Part shown: positions 9,897 to 20,623 of the stretch, piece after piece
Layout of the letters: every line of letters starts with the position of its first letter
Numbering within the stretch: the stretch's first letter is position 1
Assembly: GCA_948567375.1 (NCBI GenBank)
Contig: OX419756.1
Span: 50,544,333-50,608,332, forward strand
From: Lunularia cruciata
Lineage: Eukaryota > Streptophyta > Marchantiopsida > Lunulariales > Lunulariaceae
Length of the DNA stretch: 64,000 bases
Direction: 5' to 3'
Made by a program: the position numbers and the translations under genes
The notes under the pieces: model-generated
The model's input: the letters and a program-made list of their open reading frames with translations, nothing else
Databases searched by the model: none
Told to the model about the DNA's origin: nothing

Positions 9897-9914
9897 TCTC
9901 TAGAAGGCAAGATA

Positions 9915-9971
9915 ATGTTTCGCGTTCAATTCTACATTAGACAGAAGGAGGCTGTGAGAGCTCACTTCTAG
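9915..9971 (+). pseudogene. Leader ORF relic of Athila-like element 1
   Basis: ATG at 9915 opens MFRVQFYIRQKEAVRAHF and stops after 18 codons because two bases are missing relative to the intact 56-codon version in element 2 (46822-46992). The rest continues in another frame to about 10080 and ends with the same YDVFEVILYILYT. Function unknown. It lies between the primer site and gag, where several Ty3/gypsy lineages have short leader frames. Confidence 0.5.
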
Positions 9972-10080
9972 AACATTAGGAGAGGAGAGGGCTGAACTTA
10001 TGTTAGAGAACCAAGATCCATTTTTATACCATGTAGTTCATTATGATGTCTTTGAAGTGATTTTGTACATCTTGTACACA

Positions 10081-10573
10081 TGAGAGGATTTGGAGAGATT
10101 GTGTGAGGTGGATTGTAGATTTTGGAGATTAAAGTGATTTTGGGCAAAATCTCAAGTTTGAGATCTGGACTTGAAATTTCTACACATAATAGCTTGGATT
10201 GTACTTCAGTTAGCACACTTAAAATAATTGTGAGAGCTACTATGCGCACTGGGTAAGAATTTTTGAAAGTTGATAGGGTAAAGTGCTCCCGCAACTGCAT
10301 GCTCTTTGGAAAATTGTATATAGTCTGCCATTTCTTCAATTTTCAGTCAATTGTCCCGAAAATTTCCAAGAAACTTTAGTGCATCGTATCCTACTTTCTG
10401 CCATAACAATTAGAGGGAGATCATTCTTTTGCAGCAAGTTATGAGTTTTTGAAGTGAGTGGGGTGTTTTTTAGACCAAATCTGAAATACGTGTGTTGAAT
10501 AGAAAGGTGTGTAGGCCAAATAGCTTGATGAAAAGATCTGAAATTTTGCATGGAGTGACACCTTGGAGTTGTG
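10081..10573 (+). other. Untranslated leader of Athila-like element 1
   Basis: Similar to 47000-47480 in element 2, but with stops in all frames in both. No protein can be followed through it. It is probably the long 5' untranslated region usual for this lineage. Confidence 0.5.
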
Positions 10574-11204
10574 ATTACGTGTAAAATTTTTTGGAGGACT
10601 TTCATATACAAGTTGAGAGGTCTGAGTGAAATTGTGAGGAAGGGTCAATTCTGTAGAGTGGAGATCTCATGCATGAGGACTTTAAGAGCAACAAAAAGCA
10701 TGTTTGAGTGTTTAGATTCATCTTGGGAATATGGAGGGTCACCAAGAGTGGAAGTTGAGACTATGTAAGGTTTCCCAAGGGTTTGAGGTGATTGAAGGGG
10801 TGGATTTGAGGAAAAGAGAGTTTACAATATAATTTGAAGAGAGTGTTGAGAGGATCCAAAAATCTACACCACTTGGAGGAAAGAGTGAGTCTAAGTGCTT
10901 TCTATGCGGAGAGAAGGGATATAAGGCAAGTTCATGTCCATTGACCTTTGAGAGCAAGAGATTGAGGGAAAGGAGAGGTTTACTTGACTTGGGTTTGCAT
11001 GTTGGACCTTCTTCACCAAGATTGGGAGGGAGAAGATCTAAGATCAAGGAGTTGTGTGAGGTTTGTGGAGTTGAAGGACTTCCAAAAGGACATGAGTGTA
11101 GTGGAGTAAAATCACTTTTGGAGACTTTGGTGAAGGATCTTGGAGAGAGTCTTAGTACAACTACAGAAATACTACCACCTTCATCAGCTAATTCTCAAGA
11201 TTAG
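10574..11204 (+). pseudogene. ORF1 upstream of gag with two cysteine-rich motifs
   Basis: Protein-like frame conserved with element 2 (47471-48085). Blocks in order: RATKSMFECLDSSWE, then HQEWKLRLCKVSQGFEVIEG, a TAA stop near 10827, then FEESVERIQK. Next comes a zinc-knuckle-like CFLCGEKGYKASSC (10896-10937; Y where H is usual), then FESKRLRERRGLLDLGLHV, and CEVCGVEGLPKGHEC (11055-11099). It ends at 11204. Position before gag and shared blocks suggest an extra ORF. I cannot assign a function; nucleic-acid binding is a guess from the cysteine motifs. Confidence 0.6.
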
Positions 11205-11435
11205 TGATAGAGATAACCTTTCAACTTATGGATAAACTATCCATGAGAGTTAGATTAATATGCACTCTAGGATTTGATGTTGCTATAGAAATCTTGGAGC
11301 AACCTGAACCTTTTGTGTTCCCTAGAGTGGATTATTCTCAGATGGTGTTAGACATGTATATAATCTATTAGTAATAGAGTGAGAAAAGAGAAAAAAGAAA
11401 AATATTGAGAGAAAGAAAGATAGTGAGAGGTTAAG
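11205..11435 (+). other. Spacer between ORF1 and gag
   Basis: Purine-rich stretch (gagaaaagagaaaaaagaaa near 11383) before the gag start. It is shared with element 2. No gene is seen. Confidence 0.4.
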
Positions 11436-12391
11436 ATGGGGAAACTTCCGGTTTTCTTTGGCAAGGATGGAGAAGATGTGGAGGCCTTTGTGAGAGACTT
11501 CAAGAGAGCTTGCATAGGAAACAATGAGAGGAGGAAGAATGAGTGGGCCTCATTATTACCAGATTTCTTTGAGGATGCATCACTTACATGGTATGAGTCA
11601 CAATACCAAAAGAGAGAGAGAGGAGAGATGGGGAAGAGGAGTCTTGGGAGACTTTGACTTCAACACTCATTGAGAACTTTCTTCCTGATGAGATTTATGA
11701 GAGATTGATGAGTGAAGTAACATTTCTCAAGCAAAGAGATGGAGAGAAAGTGAGAGTCTATGTGGAAAGAGTGGAAAAGTTAGAGTCCACATTTTGCATA
11801 ATGTTGAGGAAGGGTGGAGATGATGTGGAGACTACCATGATTGGCATAGGGGCCATGCTCACCAAGAATTTTGTGGGAGGATTGAGACCACAAATTTGAA
11901 GCAAGGTGAGATATGAGAAACCTTCATCCAAGGTTGAAGCTATCAAGATCACAATTCGTATGGAGGAGAGTTTGGAAGGGGATGAGAGTGATTTGGTGGT
12001 GAAGGAGGTTGTGCATCCTCCTCAAGGCTACAAGTATGGTGGAACTTCTGATACTTTGGTGACAAGGGTTGCACCACAAGTAGTAGTTGCTCCAATTCTT
12101 GCACCTCCACCAAAGGATCCACTTCAAACCATCATAGAACAACTTGCGGATCTCAAGATCAATGTGATGCAACTATGGGAGAAGAGAGAGGTGGATCAAA
12201 ATGTAGGGAAAGGGCCTAGGAGTTATGGAAACTATCCATATAGAGGAGGTGAACCATCCAACAATTTCAATGATAGAAATTGTTTTGGTTGTGAAGGAAG
12301 AGGCCATATCCAAAGGAATTGCCCAAATTCCACTTACCATGGAGGAAGGGGTTATGAGGGAGCCAATAGAGGGAAAAAGGGTGGTAGTTAA
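11436..12391 (+). pseudogene. gag of Athila-like element 1, frameshifted
   Basis: Capsid polyprotein remnant. It starts MGKLPVFFGKDGEDVEAF with the retrotransposon gag core (FKRACIGNNERRKNEWASL, then LIENFLPDEIYERLM and VRVYVERVEKLES). A two-base expansion in a GA run near 11605-11620, compared with element 2, shifts the frame. A TGA near 11897 follows RPQI. The nucleocapsid has an intact CCHC knuckle, CFGCEGRGHIQRNC (about 12282-12323). It would assemble particles and bind RNA in an active element. Confidence 0.88.
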
Positions 12392-13310
12392 ACCCAAGTG
12401 GCTCCTAATCCAAACAAAGGTAAGAGGATAGCATCCATAGATGTGGTCGAGAGCAAGTATGAGAAGGGAGAGTGCTCAAACTCCAAGAGTCTTAAATTTG
12501 GAGCTTTTGGTACAAGAGAAGAAGAGAGCTCGTTTTGCAAAGGATGTTCACTCTTCTCAAGGATTTACTCCAAGTAAGGATACTCCCATGTCTACTAGGA
12601 ACACTTGCACCTCAACACCATCAACAACAAAGACTCCAAGGAAGAAGTTGGAGATGGAGGATTTCTTGATTTCAAAGCAACAATGGAACTACAATGTGTT
12701 GAAGGATGTTGGTAGTCATAAGGCTAACATCACAGTGCACCAATTGATTGCTTTCAACCCTACCTTGAGAAAGGAGCTTAGGGGTGGTTTGAGTTCTACA
12801 AGGAGCAAGAAGAAGAAGAAGGCAAAAGCTCTAGTATCAATGGGGGTGGTAGATGCCAAACCAACACCATGGGAGGCTTGTGAATATGCCTCCAAGATTG
12901 ATGTGAGAGTGAATGGTCACAACATCAAGGATGCATTGGTTGATGGAGGATTAGCAATAAATGCCATGTTAGAAAGGTTGATAAAGAAGTTGGGTATGAT
13001 ACCCTCAAGACCTTCAACATTTGTGGTGAGCATGGTAAACAAGCAACAAGTTTGACCAGTAGGGGTGATGGATAAAGTGGTAATTTCAGTTATGAGAGTT
13101 CAAAATCTCATGAATTTCCAAGTCTTGAAGGATTCAAGCTATGACTTACTTCTTGGGAGGCCATGGTTGAGAGCAGCATGCACAACTGATCCATGGCACA
13201 AAGGGTACTTGAGGATTGGGCCATCAAACCATAGAGTCATAGTTCCTATGACTAACACCACCAACACTTCACATTTGGATACACCATCTTCTGATTATTG
13301 GGAATAAGAT
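12392..13310 (+). pseudogene. Aspartic protease region of Athila-like element 1
   Basis: Frame 12441-13055 carries a charged linker, then DVRVNGHNIKDALVDGGLAINAM (about 12897-12970), the position of the retroviral-type protease active site. The motif reads D-G-G. After a TGA near 13052 the flap and C-terminal part follow as SSYDLLLGRPWLR (about 13130-13170), a hallmark of Ty3/gypsy protease. Element 2 has the same region in one long frame (49160-50071), which supports the reading. Confidence 0.82.
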
Positions 13311-13639
13311 TCTGAAGAAGGAGCTTCAGGTGTGGACACAAGCATGGAAGAGGAGACTTCCACGGAGGCGTATGAATCTGAATCTGATTCAGATGTGTAT
13401 CCTTTGTGTGCTATGGATTTTTCACCTAAGCCAGAGGTTTTGAAGGACCTAGATAAATCACCATTGACACTTGAGGAGGTAGAGAGAAGGTAATATACCC
13501 TCAAGTATGGTCCAAATGTTCCAAGGAGGAGAAGGTGAGATTTGAGGAGATTTTCCGCAAGTTCATCCATGTGTTTGCTTTTAGTTACAGGGATTTGAAG
13601 GAAGTCACCTTGGAGGAGCACAAGATAGAGGTGGAGTCA
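13311..13639 (+). pseudogene. Protease-reverse transcriptase linker
   Basis: Acidic linker with in-frame breaks, readable as DLDKSPLTLEEVE and FEEIFRKFIHVFAFSYRDLKEV by comparison with element 2 (50282-50584). It precedes the reverse transcriptase N-terminus. Confidence 0.6.
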
Positions 13640-14400
13640 CATGCAAGACCAATCCGCTAAAAGCAACGTCGCATTAGCCCACCAATATCTTTGGTTGTGA
13701 AGGAGGAGATTGATAAGCTCAAGGAGGCTGGATTTATCTTTGAGGTAGAGAATTTAGAATGGGTGTCTCTATTTGTCATTGTGAAGAAAAAGAATGGCAA
13801 GCTTCGGGTATGTGTGGATTACAAGAAGCTCAATGCTATTACCAAGAAGGACTACTACCCATTGCCATTCATTGATGAGATCTTGGAGGAGGTTGCAGGT
13901 CATAAGAGATACAGTTTTGGAGATGGTTATACAGGATATAACCAAATCAAGATTGCACGAGAGAATCAACAACTCACCACATTCACCACACCTTGGGGAA
14001 CTTACGCTTTCAAGGTCATGCCTTTTGGGCTTTGCAATGCTCCAGCCACATTGCCAAAGACTTCATTGATGAATTTTGTGTCTATGGGAGCAAAGATGAG
14101 CACTTGGAGCACCTAATCAAAGTTTTACAATGCTTGGATGAGGAAAATGCATCACTCAACCCAGAGAAGTGCATTTTTGGATGTGAAGAAGGTCTACTTT
14201 TGGGGCACATCATCTCCAAGGATAGAATAGCAATTGATCCTGAGAAGGTAAGGAAAATCTCAGACCTTCCATTCCCTTCAAGCTTGACAAAGTTACACCA
14301 ATTCTTGGGGATAGTTGGGTACTATAGGAGGTTCATCTTCTCATTTTCCAACAAGGCTTATGCATTGGCCATCTACATGAAGAAGGGTGTAGATTACATG
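13640..14400 (+). pseudogene. Reverse transcriptase of Athila-like element 1
   Basis: Blocks in order: KKNGKLRVCVDYKKLNAITKK, YPLPFIDEILEEVAGH, YSFGDGYTGYNQIKI (first catalytic Asp) and FKVMPFGLCNAPAT. About 50 bases present in element 2 are then missing, which shifts the frame near 14050. The frame resumes with FIDEFCVYGSK. The box that is normally x-x-D-D reads D-E (GAT GAA at 14068-14073), as in element 2. YYRRFIF and related thumb residues follow. The block signature fits Athila/Tat rather than the chromoviruses around it. Confidence 0.9.
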
Positions 14401-14900
14401 GTGATTTTGGAAGACAAGGAGGCTCTCAAAGCTTTTGAGGAGCTCAAGCAATCCCTTGTTTTAGCTCCAATTCTTGCTAAACTTGATTGGAGTAAACCTT
14501 TCATCCTCTACACTGATGCTTCTAATGTAGCTATAGGATGCACTCTTAGTCAATTAGACCAAGATGGGCATGATCATCCAATAGCTTATGCTAGTAGGCA
14601 AATGTTTCAGCAGAAAAGAACTATTCTATCACAACGAGAGAAGGATTGGCAGTGATCTTTGGTCTCAAGAAGTTTAGACACTACTTGATTAGAGGGAAAG
14701 CCACCATTGTCACAGATCACAAGGTTTTGAAGTACATCTTCAACAAGCCTAATGTTGAAGGGAGACTAGCAAGGTGGATGATACTCTTGTCTGAGTATGA
14801 CTATACCATTGAGGATAGGCCAGGAAAGAAACATGCAAATGCTGATTTGTTATCTAGGGCCTATGATCATGATGGAGATGAGCCAATGGATGATTCCTTC
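14401..14900 (+). pseudogene. RNase H of Athila-like element 1
   Basis: Shows WSKPFILYTDASNVAIGCTL (catalytic Asp region), HPIAYASRQM, VIFGLKKFRHYL, then VTDHKVLKYIF and HANADLLSRA. One frame change near 14650 separates the two halves. It degrades RNA in RNA-DNA hybrids during reverse transcription in active elements. Confidence 0.85.
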
Positions 14901-16216
14901 CCGGATGAGGAGCTCATGAAAATCTCAATCACTCAAGAGGTTCCAGTGGAGTACAAGGAGATTGTGGATTTTGTGACAAGAGGTAACTATCTAGAAGGGA
15001 TGCATGTTAGGGAGAGGAAGGCCCTTGCAACAAGATCTAGACCTTACACAATGGTGGAGGATATTCTTTTTCACCAAGGAGCAGATGGTCTACTTCAAAG
15101 AGCAATGGGTAAGGAAGAGTCTATCCTACTCATAAAGGAGTTTCATGAAGGTTTAGTATATGGAGGACACTTTGCAAGAAAGGTGATTGCTTTCAAGATT
15201 CTAGATGTAGGTTACCTTTGGAGAGGGATTTTCAAGGATTGTCTTGATTATTGCAAAACTTGTCATGTTTGTCAAGATTTTGCTAGAAAGTCTACATCCA
15301 CTCCACCACTTAGATCAAATCCATTGCTAGGACCCTTTGAGAAGTGGGGAATTGATTTGTAGGTCCTCTCAATAGAACCCCAAGGAACAATTGGTACATT
15401 GTGGTAGTTACTGATTACCTTACCAAGTGGGTTGAGGCTAGACCATTGAGGGACAAGAATGAAGATGAAGTGGGTAGATTTCTTTATGAACGCATTATCA
15501 CTAGGTTTGGATGCCCTTTGGAGTTGGTTTCTAATAGAGGAGGAGAGTTTACAAGACACATCACTATAGCCATGCTACAAAATTTCTCTATCACACATAG
15601 AGTAACTACATCCTATAAGCCAAATTCCAATGGCTTGGCAGAGAGAACCAATCAGACCTTGTGCATGATGTTGGCCAAAGATGCAAAAATGGAGGGGGCT
15701 AAACATCATTGGGACAAGAGGATTCATGTGGTTTTGTGGGAGTATAGGAAAACCATGAAGACTTCCACCAGATATTCTCCATTTCAATTGGTATATGGTA
15801 TTGAGTCTACCTTACCTATTCACTTTGATCTTACTACCTTCCAAAGCATTCATAGGAGATTTAAAAAATCACAAGGAGGTGATGCAAAGAAGCCAAGGAA
15901 GGAACAACTCATGGAGTTGGAAGAAGCAAGAGCAGTTGCTATGGTTTGAGTAGAGCAAGCCCAACAAAAACAAAAGTCGAGCTATGACAAGAGGCAAGGC
16001 AAGAAGAAGGTGGAGCCTTTCAAAGAAGGTGATTGGGTAATGTTGTTTGATTCTATTTGATTCAAGAGAGTGCAAAAGAAGTTTTTGCCTAAGTACTTTG
16101 GACCTTTCATAGTGGAGAAGGTGTGGGGCAATTACACCTATGATCTCAAAGAGTTGGGAGGAAGATACTTTGATAGGATTAACCATGATAAGTTGAAGAT
16201 ATATCATAGAAGGTAG
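14901..16216 (+). pseudogene. Integrase of Athila-like element 1
   Basis: HHCC zinc domain: FHEGLVYGGHF then CKTCHVCQ (about 15135-15275). Catalytic core: KWGIDL (first Asp, about 15345), stop TAG at 15360, TDYLTKWVEARPL, then LVSNRGGEF where the second catalytic Asp is Asn (AAT 15533-15535; element 2 keeps GAT), and NGLAERTNQTL with the glutamate. The C-terminal domain continues through stops to FLPKYFGPFIVEKVWG and ends at a TAG at 16214-16216. There is no chromodomain. Confidence 0.88.
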
Positions 16217-16249
16217 AGAGACCTTCACTTCAAGGACAAAGTGAAAACT

Positions 16250-16264
16250 TAGTCCGGGGGTAAA
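16250..16264 (+). other. Polypurine tract of Athila-like element 1
   Basis: tccgggggtaaa directly before the 3' LTR. In element 2 the same place reads tccgagggtaaa. It is short but in the right position to prime plus-strand DNA synthesis. Confidence 0.6.
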
Positions 16265-16968
16265 TGTAACACCCATTTGTGCATGTGTGTGGTATTGTGA
16301 TATTTAGCTTGGTATTACAAGTACTTGAGAGATATTATTTATATAGAGATAAAGGATGGTTCTACATTAGTCATGATTAGCTAAAGTTAGTCATAGCTAA
16401 GATAATGGGGACCTTACTTTAGAGGAAGTGGAAAAGATGAGCACCACTATTTTGGATTCTAGTGTGTTGACTTGGTATTATTCCTAGGTGTTTGGCTTTG
16501 AGGAAAGAGTTGAGAATTGTTGGGCCTGCAAGCCTTTTTGTTTTGGATTCTTCTTTAGTCCAAAGATAGCCCATGTGAAAAAATCCTTGACTTAGTGGTT
16601 GGGTCAAGATAAGACCACATGCTTAGGGGAATATGCCTATGTGAATGGATATTCCTTTCTACTTTTTGACTTTACTTGACTTTTAGTCTAGTAACTTGAG
16701 TTACTGCGGTAATTAGTAACTTTGGTGCGTAACTATTTCACAAATATATAAACAAAGGGTGAGGAAGGGTTTTTAGGGTTTCTCAACATCCTTTCATTTG
16801 CAACTATCTCTCTCTCATTGAGTTCTCTAGTGAGCAATGTCTTGAGTCTTGGAGTGTTAGCCTTGGAGGAGTATGATGGAGTTGGGGTTCCTTGCCTTCT
16901 TAGTCCATGGTGCGCTACCATAATAGCCATCAGAGGTTCATCTTGAGTGAGAGACAGGCTGGCTCACA
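16265..16968 (+). repeat. 3' LTR of Athila-like element 1
   Basis: TGTAACACCC...CTCACA, 704 bp, near-identical to 9183-9873 but with an extra gggtttttagggttt-like stretch near 16768. TATA box at 16745-16752. Confidence 0.95.
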
Positions 16969-18520
16969 GTACAAGTTAGAGATCACCTTTAGCTAGAACA
17001 TAGATCCGGTCCTTGTGGAATAAAAGGCCTTCCTTGAAGGAGAAGGTGTTGTACTCCTTGTTGCATGTTGTAAGACGACCCTGTACCATTTGGAAGAAGG
17101 GATCTTGTTGTAGCATTGACCAAAACTTGTTTTAGACCTTGGACTCCGTCATAATTGCTGTCATGATGAGAGGAAGAGACTTCAAATCAGGTCAATGTGA
17201 TAGAGCATCAAGGATGACATGGAAACAACCTGGTTTGTACTCAAGTTTGATGTCAAACAATTGTAGTTGTTCCTCCCATCAATGATGTCAACTCTTCATG
17301 TGTTCCAAGTGTAAGGTCTGCAATAATGGTTTGTGATCAGTTCACATGATCACTTATTTTCCCAAGAGATAATGCCTCCATACCTTGGTGGGATATACCA
17401 TTGCAAGTTGTTCTCTGTCTCAAGCAGAGTAATTTATTTCAGCCGTTATTAGTCGGCAAGACACAAAGGCAATGAGATGTAGTCCATCTGGGAATTCTTG
17501 TTGCAACACGACTCCAATTGCAAAGTTAGAAGCATCAAATCAACCACACAGGGTTGCTGAGGATCATACAGTTGAAGGATGGGTCTTGAAGACACCATAT
17601 ATTTCAACTTCTAGAATGCTTCTTTGTGCTTGGTAGTCATTCCATTAGAAGCTTGAGTTCTTCCCCAAGAGGTCAGTCAATGGTGCAGCCACATGGGCAT
17701 AATAATGAATGAACCATTGGTAAAAATTGGCCAATCTATTAAATGCCTGTACTTCTATAGGCCAATCAATAATGGCCTTGATTTTCTCCTCTTCCATCTT
17801 GATCCCCTCTGATTAGATCTTGTGACCCAAGAAGGTAATTTCCTTTTGCCAAAAGGCACACTTCAACTTCTTACAGTAAAATTTCCATTGTCGTAGTTGT
17901 CTTAGGACTTCTTGCATGTGATTCATGTGTTTTGCCTCTATCTTGCTCTAGATTAAGATATCATCCAAGAACACCACCATGTACCAATCCAATAGTCCAT
18001 CTAACACCCGATGCATCTGATCCATGAAGACCGTTGGAGCATTAGTGATCCCAAAAGGTAAAACTCTTTACTTAAAGTGCCCATACCTTGTGCAAAAGGT
18101 AGTCTTTTGCACATCTTCCCTATCAATGAGGATTTTCTAATAGCCATTGCAAAGATCTAGTTTGGAAAATTATCATGCTCCACTCAATTGATCAAGAAAG
18201 TCATCAATCTAAGGCAAGGAATATGCATTCTTCATTGTTTGCTTATTGAGCTCATGATAATCAATACAAAAATGAAGTCCTTCATCTTTCTTTGGAATGA
18301 ATAGTACCGGTGCTTCCCAAGGAGAGGTACTATGTTGTATGAATTCCTTCTCCAACAGCTCCGTAAGTGTTGTTTACAATTCCTCCAACTTCTTTGGTGA
18401 GAGCCTATAGATTGGTCTACTCACTGGAGTACTCCTTGGCAATAACTCAATCTTGAAGGGCATACCACGATCATAGGGTAATCCCTTCGGCAGATCATAC
18501 GGAAACACATTTGAATACTC
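16969..18520 (-). pseudogene. Reverse transcriptase and RNase H of chromovirus A
   Basis: Minus strand from about 18500 down. The catalytic box FLDDILI is intact at about 17985-17960, preceded by [18 protein letters not shown], and followed by LRQLRQWKFYCKKLKCAFW and FLGHKI. RNase H blocks FDASNFAIGVVLQQ and TDHKPLLQTLHL follow with stops between. The domain runs to 16969, where the Athila-like element interrupts it just before the integrase zinc domain. Confidence 0.82.
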
Positions 18521-18877
18521 CTAAACTAGCTGATCAACCCTTGCTTGATGAGGCTCTTGGCTCTCCTCAGATTGTCCTTGTGCAATTGGCTTGATCCACG
18601 CCGCAAAAATAGACCTATCTTCCTCCAAAGCTTGTTCTATGGCTGCTTCACTAACAAACTTCACGTCTAGGGACTCACTTCTCTTCAAAGCTTGCTCCAT
18701 GGTTGCCTTCTTGGCAAACTTCCCATCTTGGAGCTCCTCTCCCTTCAAGGCATGCTCTATGGCTACCTTCCCAAAAAACTTCCTATCTTGGGACTGACTA
18801 TTCTTAAGTGTCTTACTCAGAGGTGCCAGACAACCTAATCGGAAATTCTTATCTTGGTGTTGTACTTGAATTTGTTG
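18521..18877 (-). pseudogene. Protease-RT linker of chromovirus A with 60-bp tandem repeats
   Basis: Three 60-bp units at 18627-18686, 18687-18746 and 18747-18806 encode on the minus strand repeats of the form EQAL...KF.KKATM (20 residues each). The frame 18748-18521 reads through two of them. In the related copy B only one unit is visible (about 21772-21832), so the number varies within the family. A charged spacer is the likely role. Confidence 0.7.
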
Positions 18878-19204
18878 TCATATCCAATCAAATTGAACCC
18901 TATGACATTCAAGCCAAGGTAGTCCTAGAATGACATCATAGTGTAGAGGTGCCATTACAAACCTCATACGCTCCAAATACTCTTTCCTAATTTTAAAAGT
19001 AACAAGATATGAGGTACGGAATGTAGAACCTTTTCTACCATCCGCGATCATCAATCTACTTCCAATCATTGGCTTGATAGGAATACCCAATTCCTTTGCT
19101 ACTTGCATAGACATGCAATTCTCTGAACTTCTTGAATCAACCAAAATCCTACGATCTAGATTAGATATCGTACCTTGCAAGTGAAGCAAACTTGCATAGG
19201 TCAA
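18878..19204 (-). pseudogene. Aspartic protease of chromovirus A
   Basis: Open minus frame of 108 codons: YASLLHLQGTI, ILVDSRSSENCMS (active site, Gly replaced by Arg), KPMIGSRLMIADGRKG and HYDVILGLPWLE, the usual C-terminal hallmark. Processes the polyprotein in intact elements. The D-S-R instead of D-S/T-G argues against activity. Copy B has the same Gly to Lys/Arg region degraded (VDSKSLEN). Confidence 0.85.
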
Positions 19205-20385
19205 GCCTTCAATCCCATTGGAACTAATCAGCTCCTAATAGGCGGCATGAAATCTCCTATTGGGATTCCTCATTTCCTTGATCATTCTATTCCACAAACT
19301 CCATATAGGCAACTTGTCAAGGTCATCCATTCTTGAGTGGACATTCAACAATGCGATGGCCAACTTAGGGACAATAAAAACAACATCCATTTTGTCACAA
19401 TCTTTCTCCATCCATTGTACCAAGTGGTCTCTATTGGTGCCAGTTCCTCCACCCGTGCATAGTGTACCGGTAGGCTTTGTGTAGGTCTAGGTCAAGACCA
19501 AGTTGTCACAACCAAGGAATCAAAGTGCTCAACTAATTGCATGGCTTCTTCTATGTTTTGTGGTTCTCGCATGGTGATCTCCAATTTGGTTTGTGCCTTC
19601 AATCCTCGCACAAACCAATCTAGAACTTCACCTTCTTGTATATCTAGAATTTGCATGATAAAATTTTGAAATTTTATGATATAGCTCCTTATAGAGCCAA
19701 TCTGCTTCAACTCCACCAGTTTATCTTGTGCAACTAGGGTGGCATTTATAGTTTGAAATTGACCAAGTATTGAATTTTGCCGATGTCAAAATTGGTGCAA
19801 CAATCTATTGTTCAGCTCGCGCCACTTGGAATCACCACCAAAGTTTTGCCACACCATCCAATTGGCTAGAAGCCAAGAAAATCTATTTTTGTTCATCTTG
19901 AAGATTGGTGGCTTCAAAGTAACATTTGCAATCAAACACAAAATTCTCCACTATTCTCAAAAGATTCTTGCTTTCAAACACCTTGGGTTTTGGAAATTGG
20001 ATGTGATCTTCTCCATCTCTCCAACTAGTGCTCTCTCTATATATTCTTGTCATTGCTGCTCTCATTCATCCAACAATCAAGTAAGGTGCTCGATTTGTTG
20101 TATTGCAAGGATAATATCCGGTATTGCCACCATAGCTACTACTCTATCCCACAACTCCCAATTTATCTAATTGATTAACATATAGATACAACACATCCAC
20201 CATTCTCCATAAGTTACAACCTGAAGTATCAAGGGTTCCTCAGACAAGGCAATCATATGCAAAAAATTCCTACCCAAAATGCAAGGTGATGAATTGGGTG
20301 AAACAATGCTTAGGTAATATCTAAACAAGAAAATCCTAATGGTTTGGCGGAAGTGGATTTGGTGGGTACATATTGAATGGATCAC
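19205..20385 (-). pseudogene. gag of chromovirus A
   Basis: From 20385 down: QIHFRQTIRIFLFRYY, then the capsid blocks (FDCKCYFEATNLQDEQK, 20065-19883; MELKQIGSIRSYIIKFQNFI, 19716-19492) and a CCHC knuckle with one stop (CFYCP.VGHRIVEC, about 19400-19345). Frameshifts lie between blocks. The first 220 bases of the region are duplicated in inverted orientation at 20380-20602. Confidence 0.82.
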
Positions 20386-20602
20386 CTTGTCTGAGGAACC
20401 CTTGATACTTCAGGTTGTAACTTATGGAGAATGGTGGATGTGTTGTATCTTTATGTTAATCAACTAGATAAATTGGGAGTTGTGGGATAAAGTAGTAGCT
20501 ATGGTGGCAATACTGGATATTATCCTTGCAATACAACAACAAATCGAGCACCTTACTTGGTTGTTGGATGAATGAGAGCAGCAATGACAAGAATATATAG
20601 AG
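20035..20602. repeat. Inverted repeat (hairpin) at the start of gag A
   Basis: Left arm 20035-20254 and right arm 20380-20602 are reverse complements over about 220 bases with only about six differences and one 3-base indel; the spacer is 125 bases (20255-20379). The right arm occupies the place where the LTR end, primer site and gag leader should lie. This looks like a strand-switching duplication during reverse transcription or repair. RNA across it would form a long hairpin. Confidence 0.92.
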
Positions 20603-20623
20603 TGAATCAGAGCAGGAATGGGA

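Larger units (their letters stand above)
9183..16968 (+). mobile_element. Athila/Tat-like Ty3/gypsy retrotransposon, element 1, near full length
   Basis: About 7.8 kb with two LTRs (9183-9873 and 16265-16968), a primer site, a leader frame, an extra zinc-finger ORF, gag, protease, reverse transcriptase, RNase H and integrase in the order of non-chromoviral Ty3/gypsy. There is no chromodomain. By eye the LTRs differ at about 19 of 690 aligned positions plus a 12-13 base insertion in the 3' LTR, mostly transitions. Flanks GTAT (9179-9182) and GTAC (16969-16972) look like a 4-bp target duplication with one change. Removing the element and one copy restores the reading frame of the surrounding minus-strand integrase. 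Internal stops and shifts make it non-autonomous. Confidence 0.93.

Noticed and set aside
9183..16968. Calling Athila-like element 1 autonomous
   Set aside because: Stops and shifts occur in ORF1, gag, protease and integrase, about 50 bases are missing from RT, and a catalytic integrase Asp is lost.
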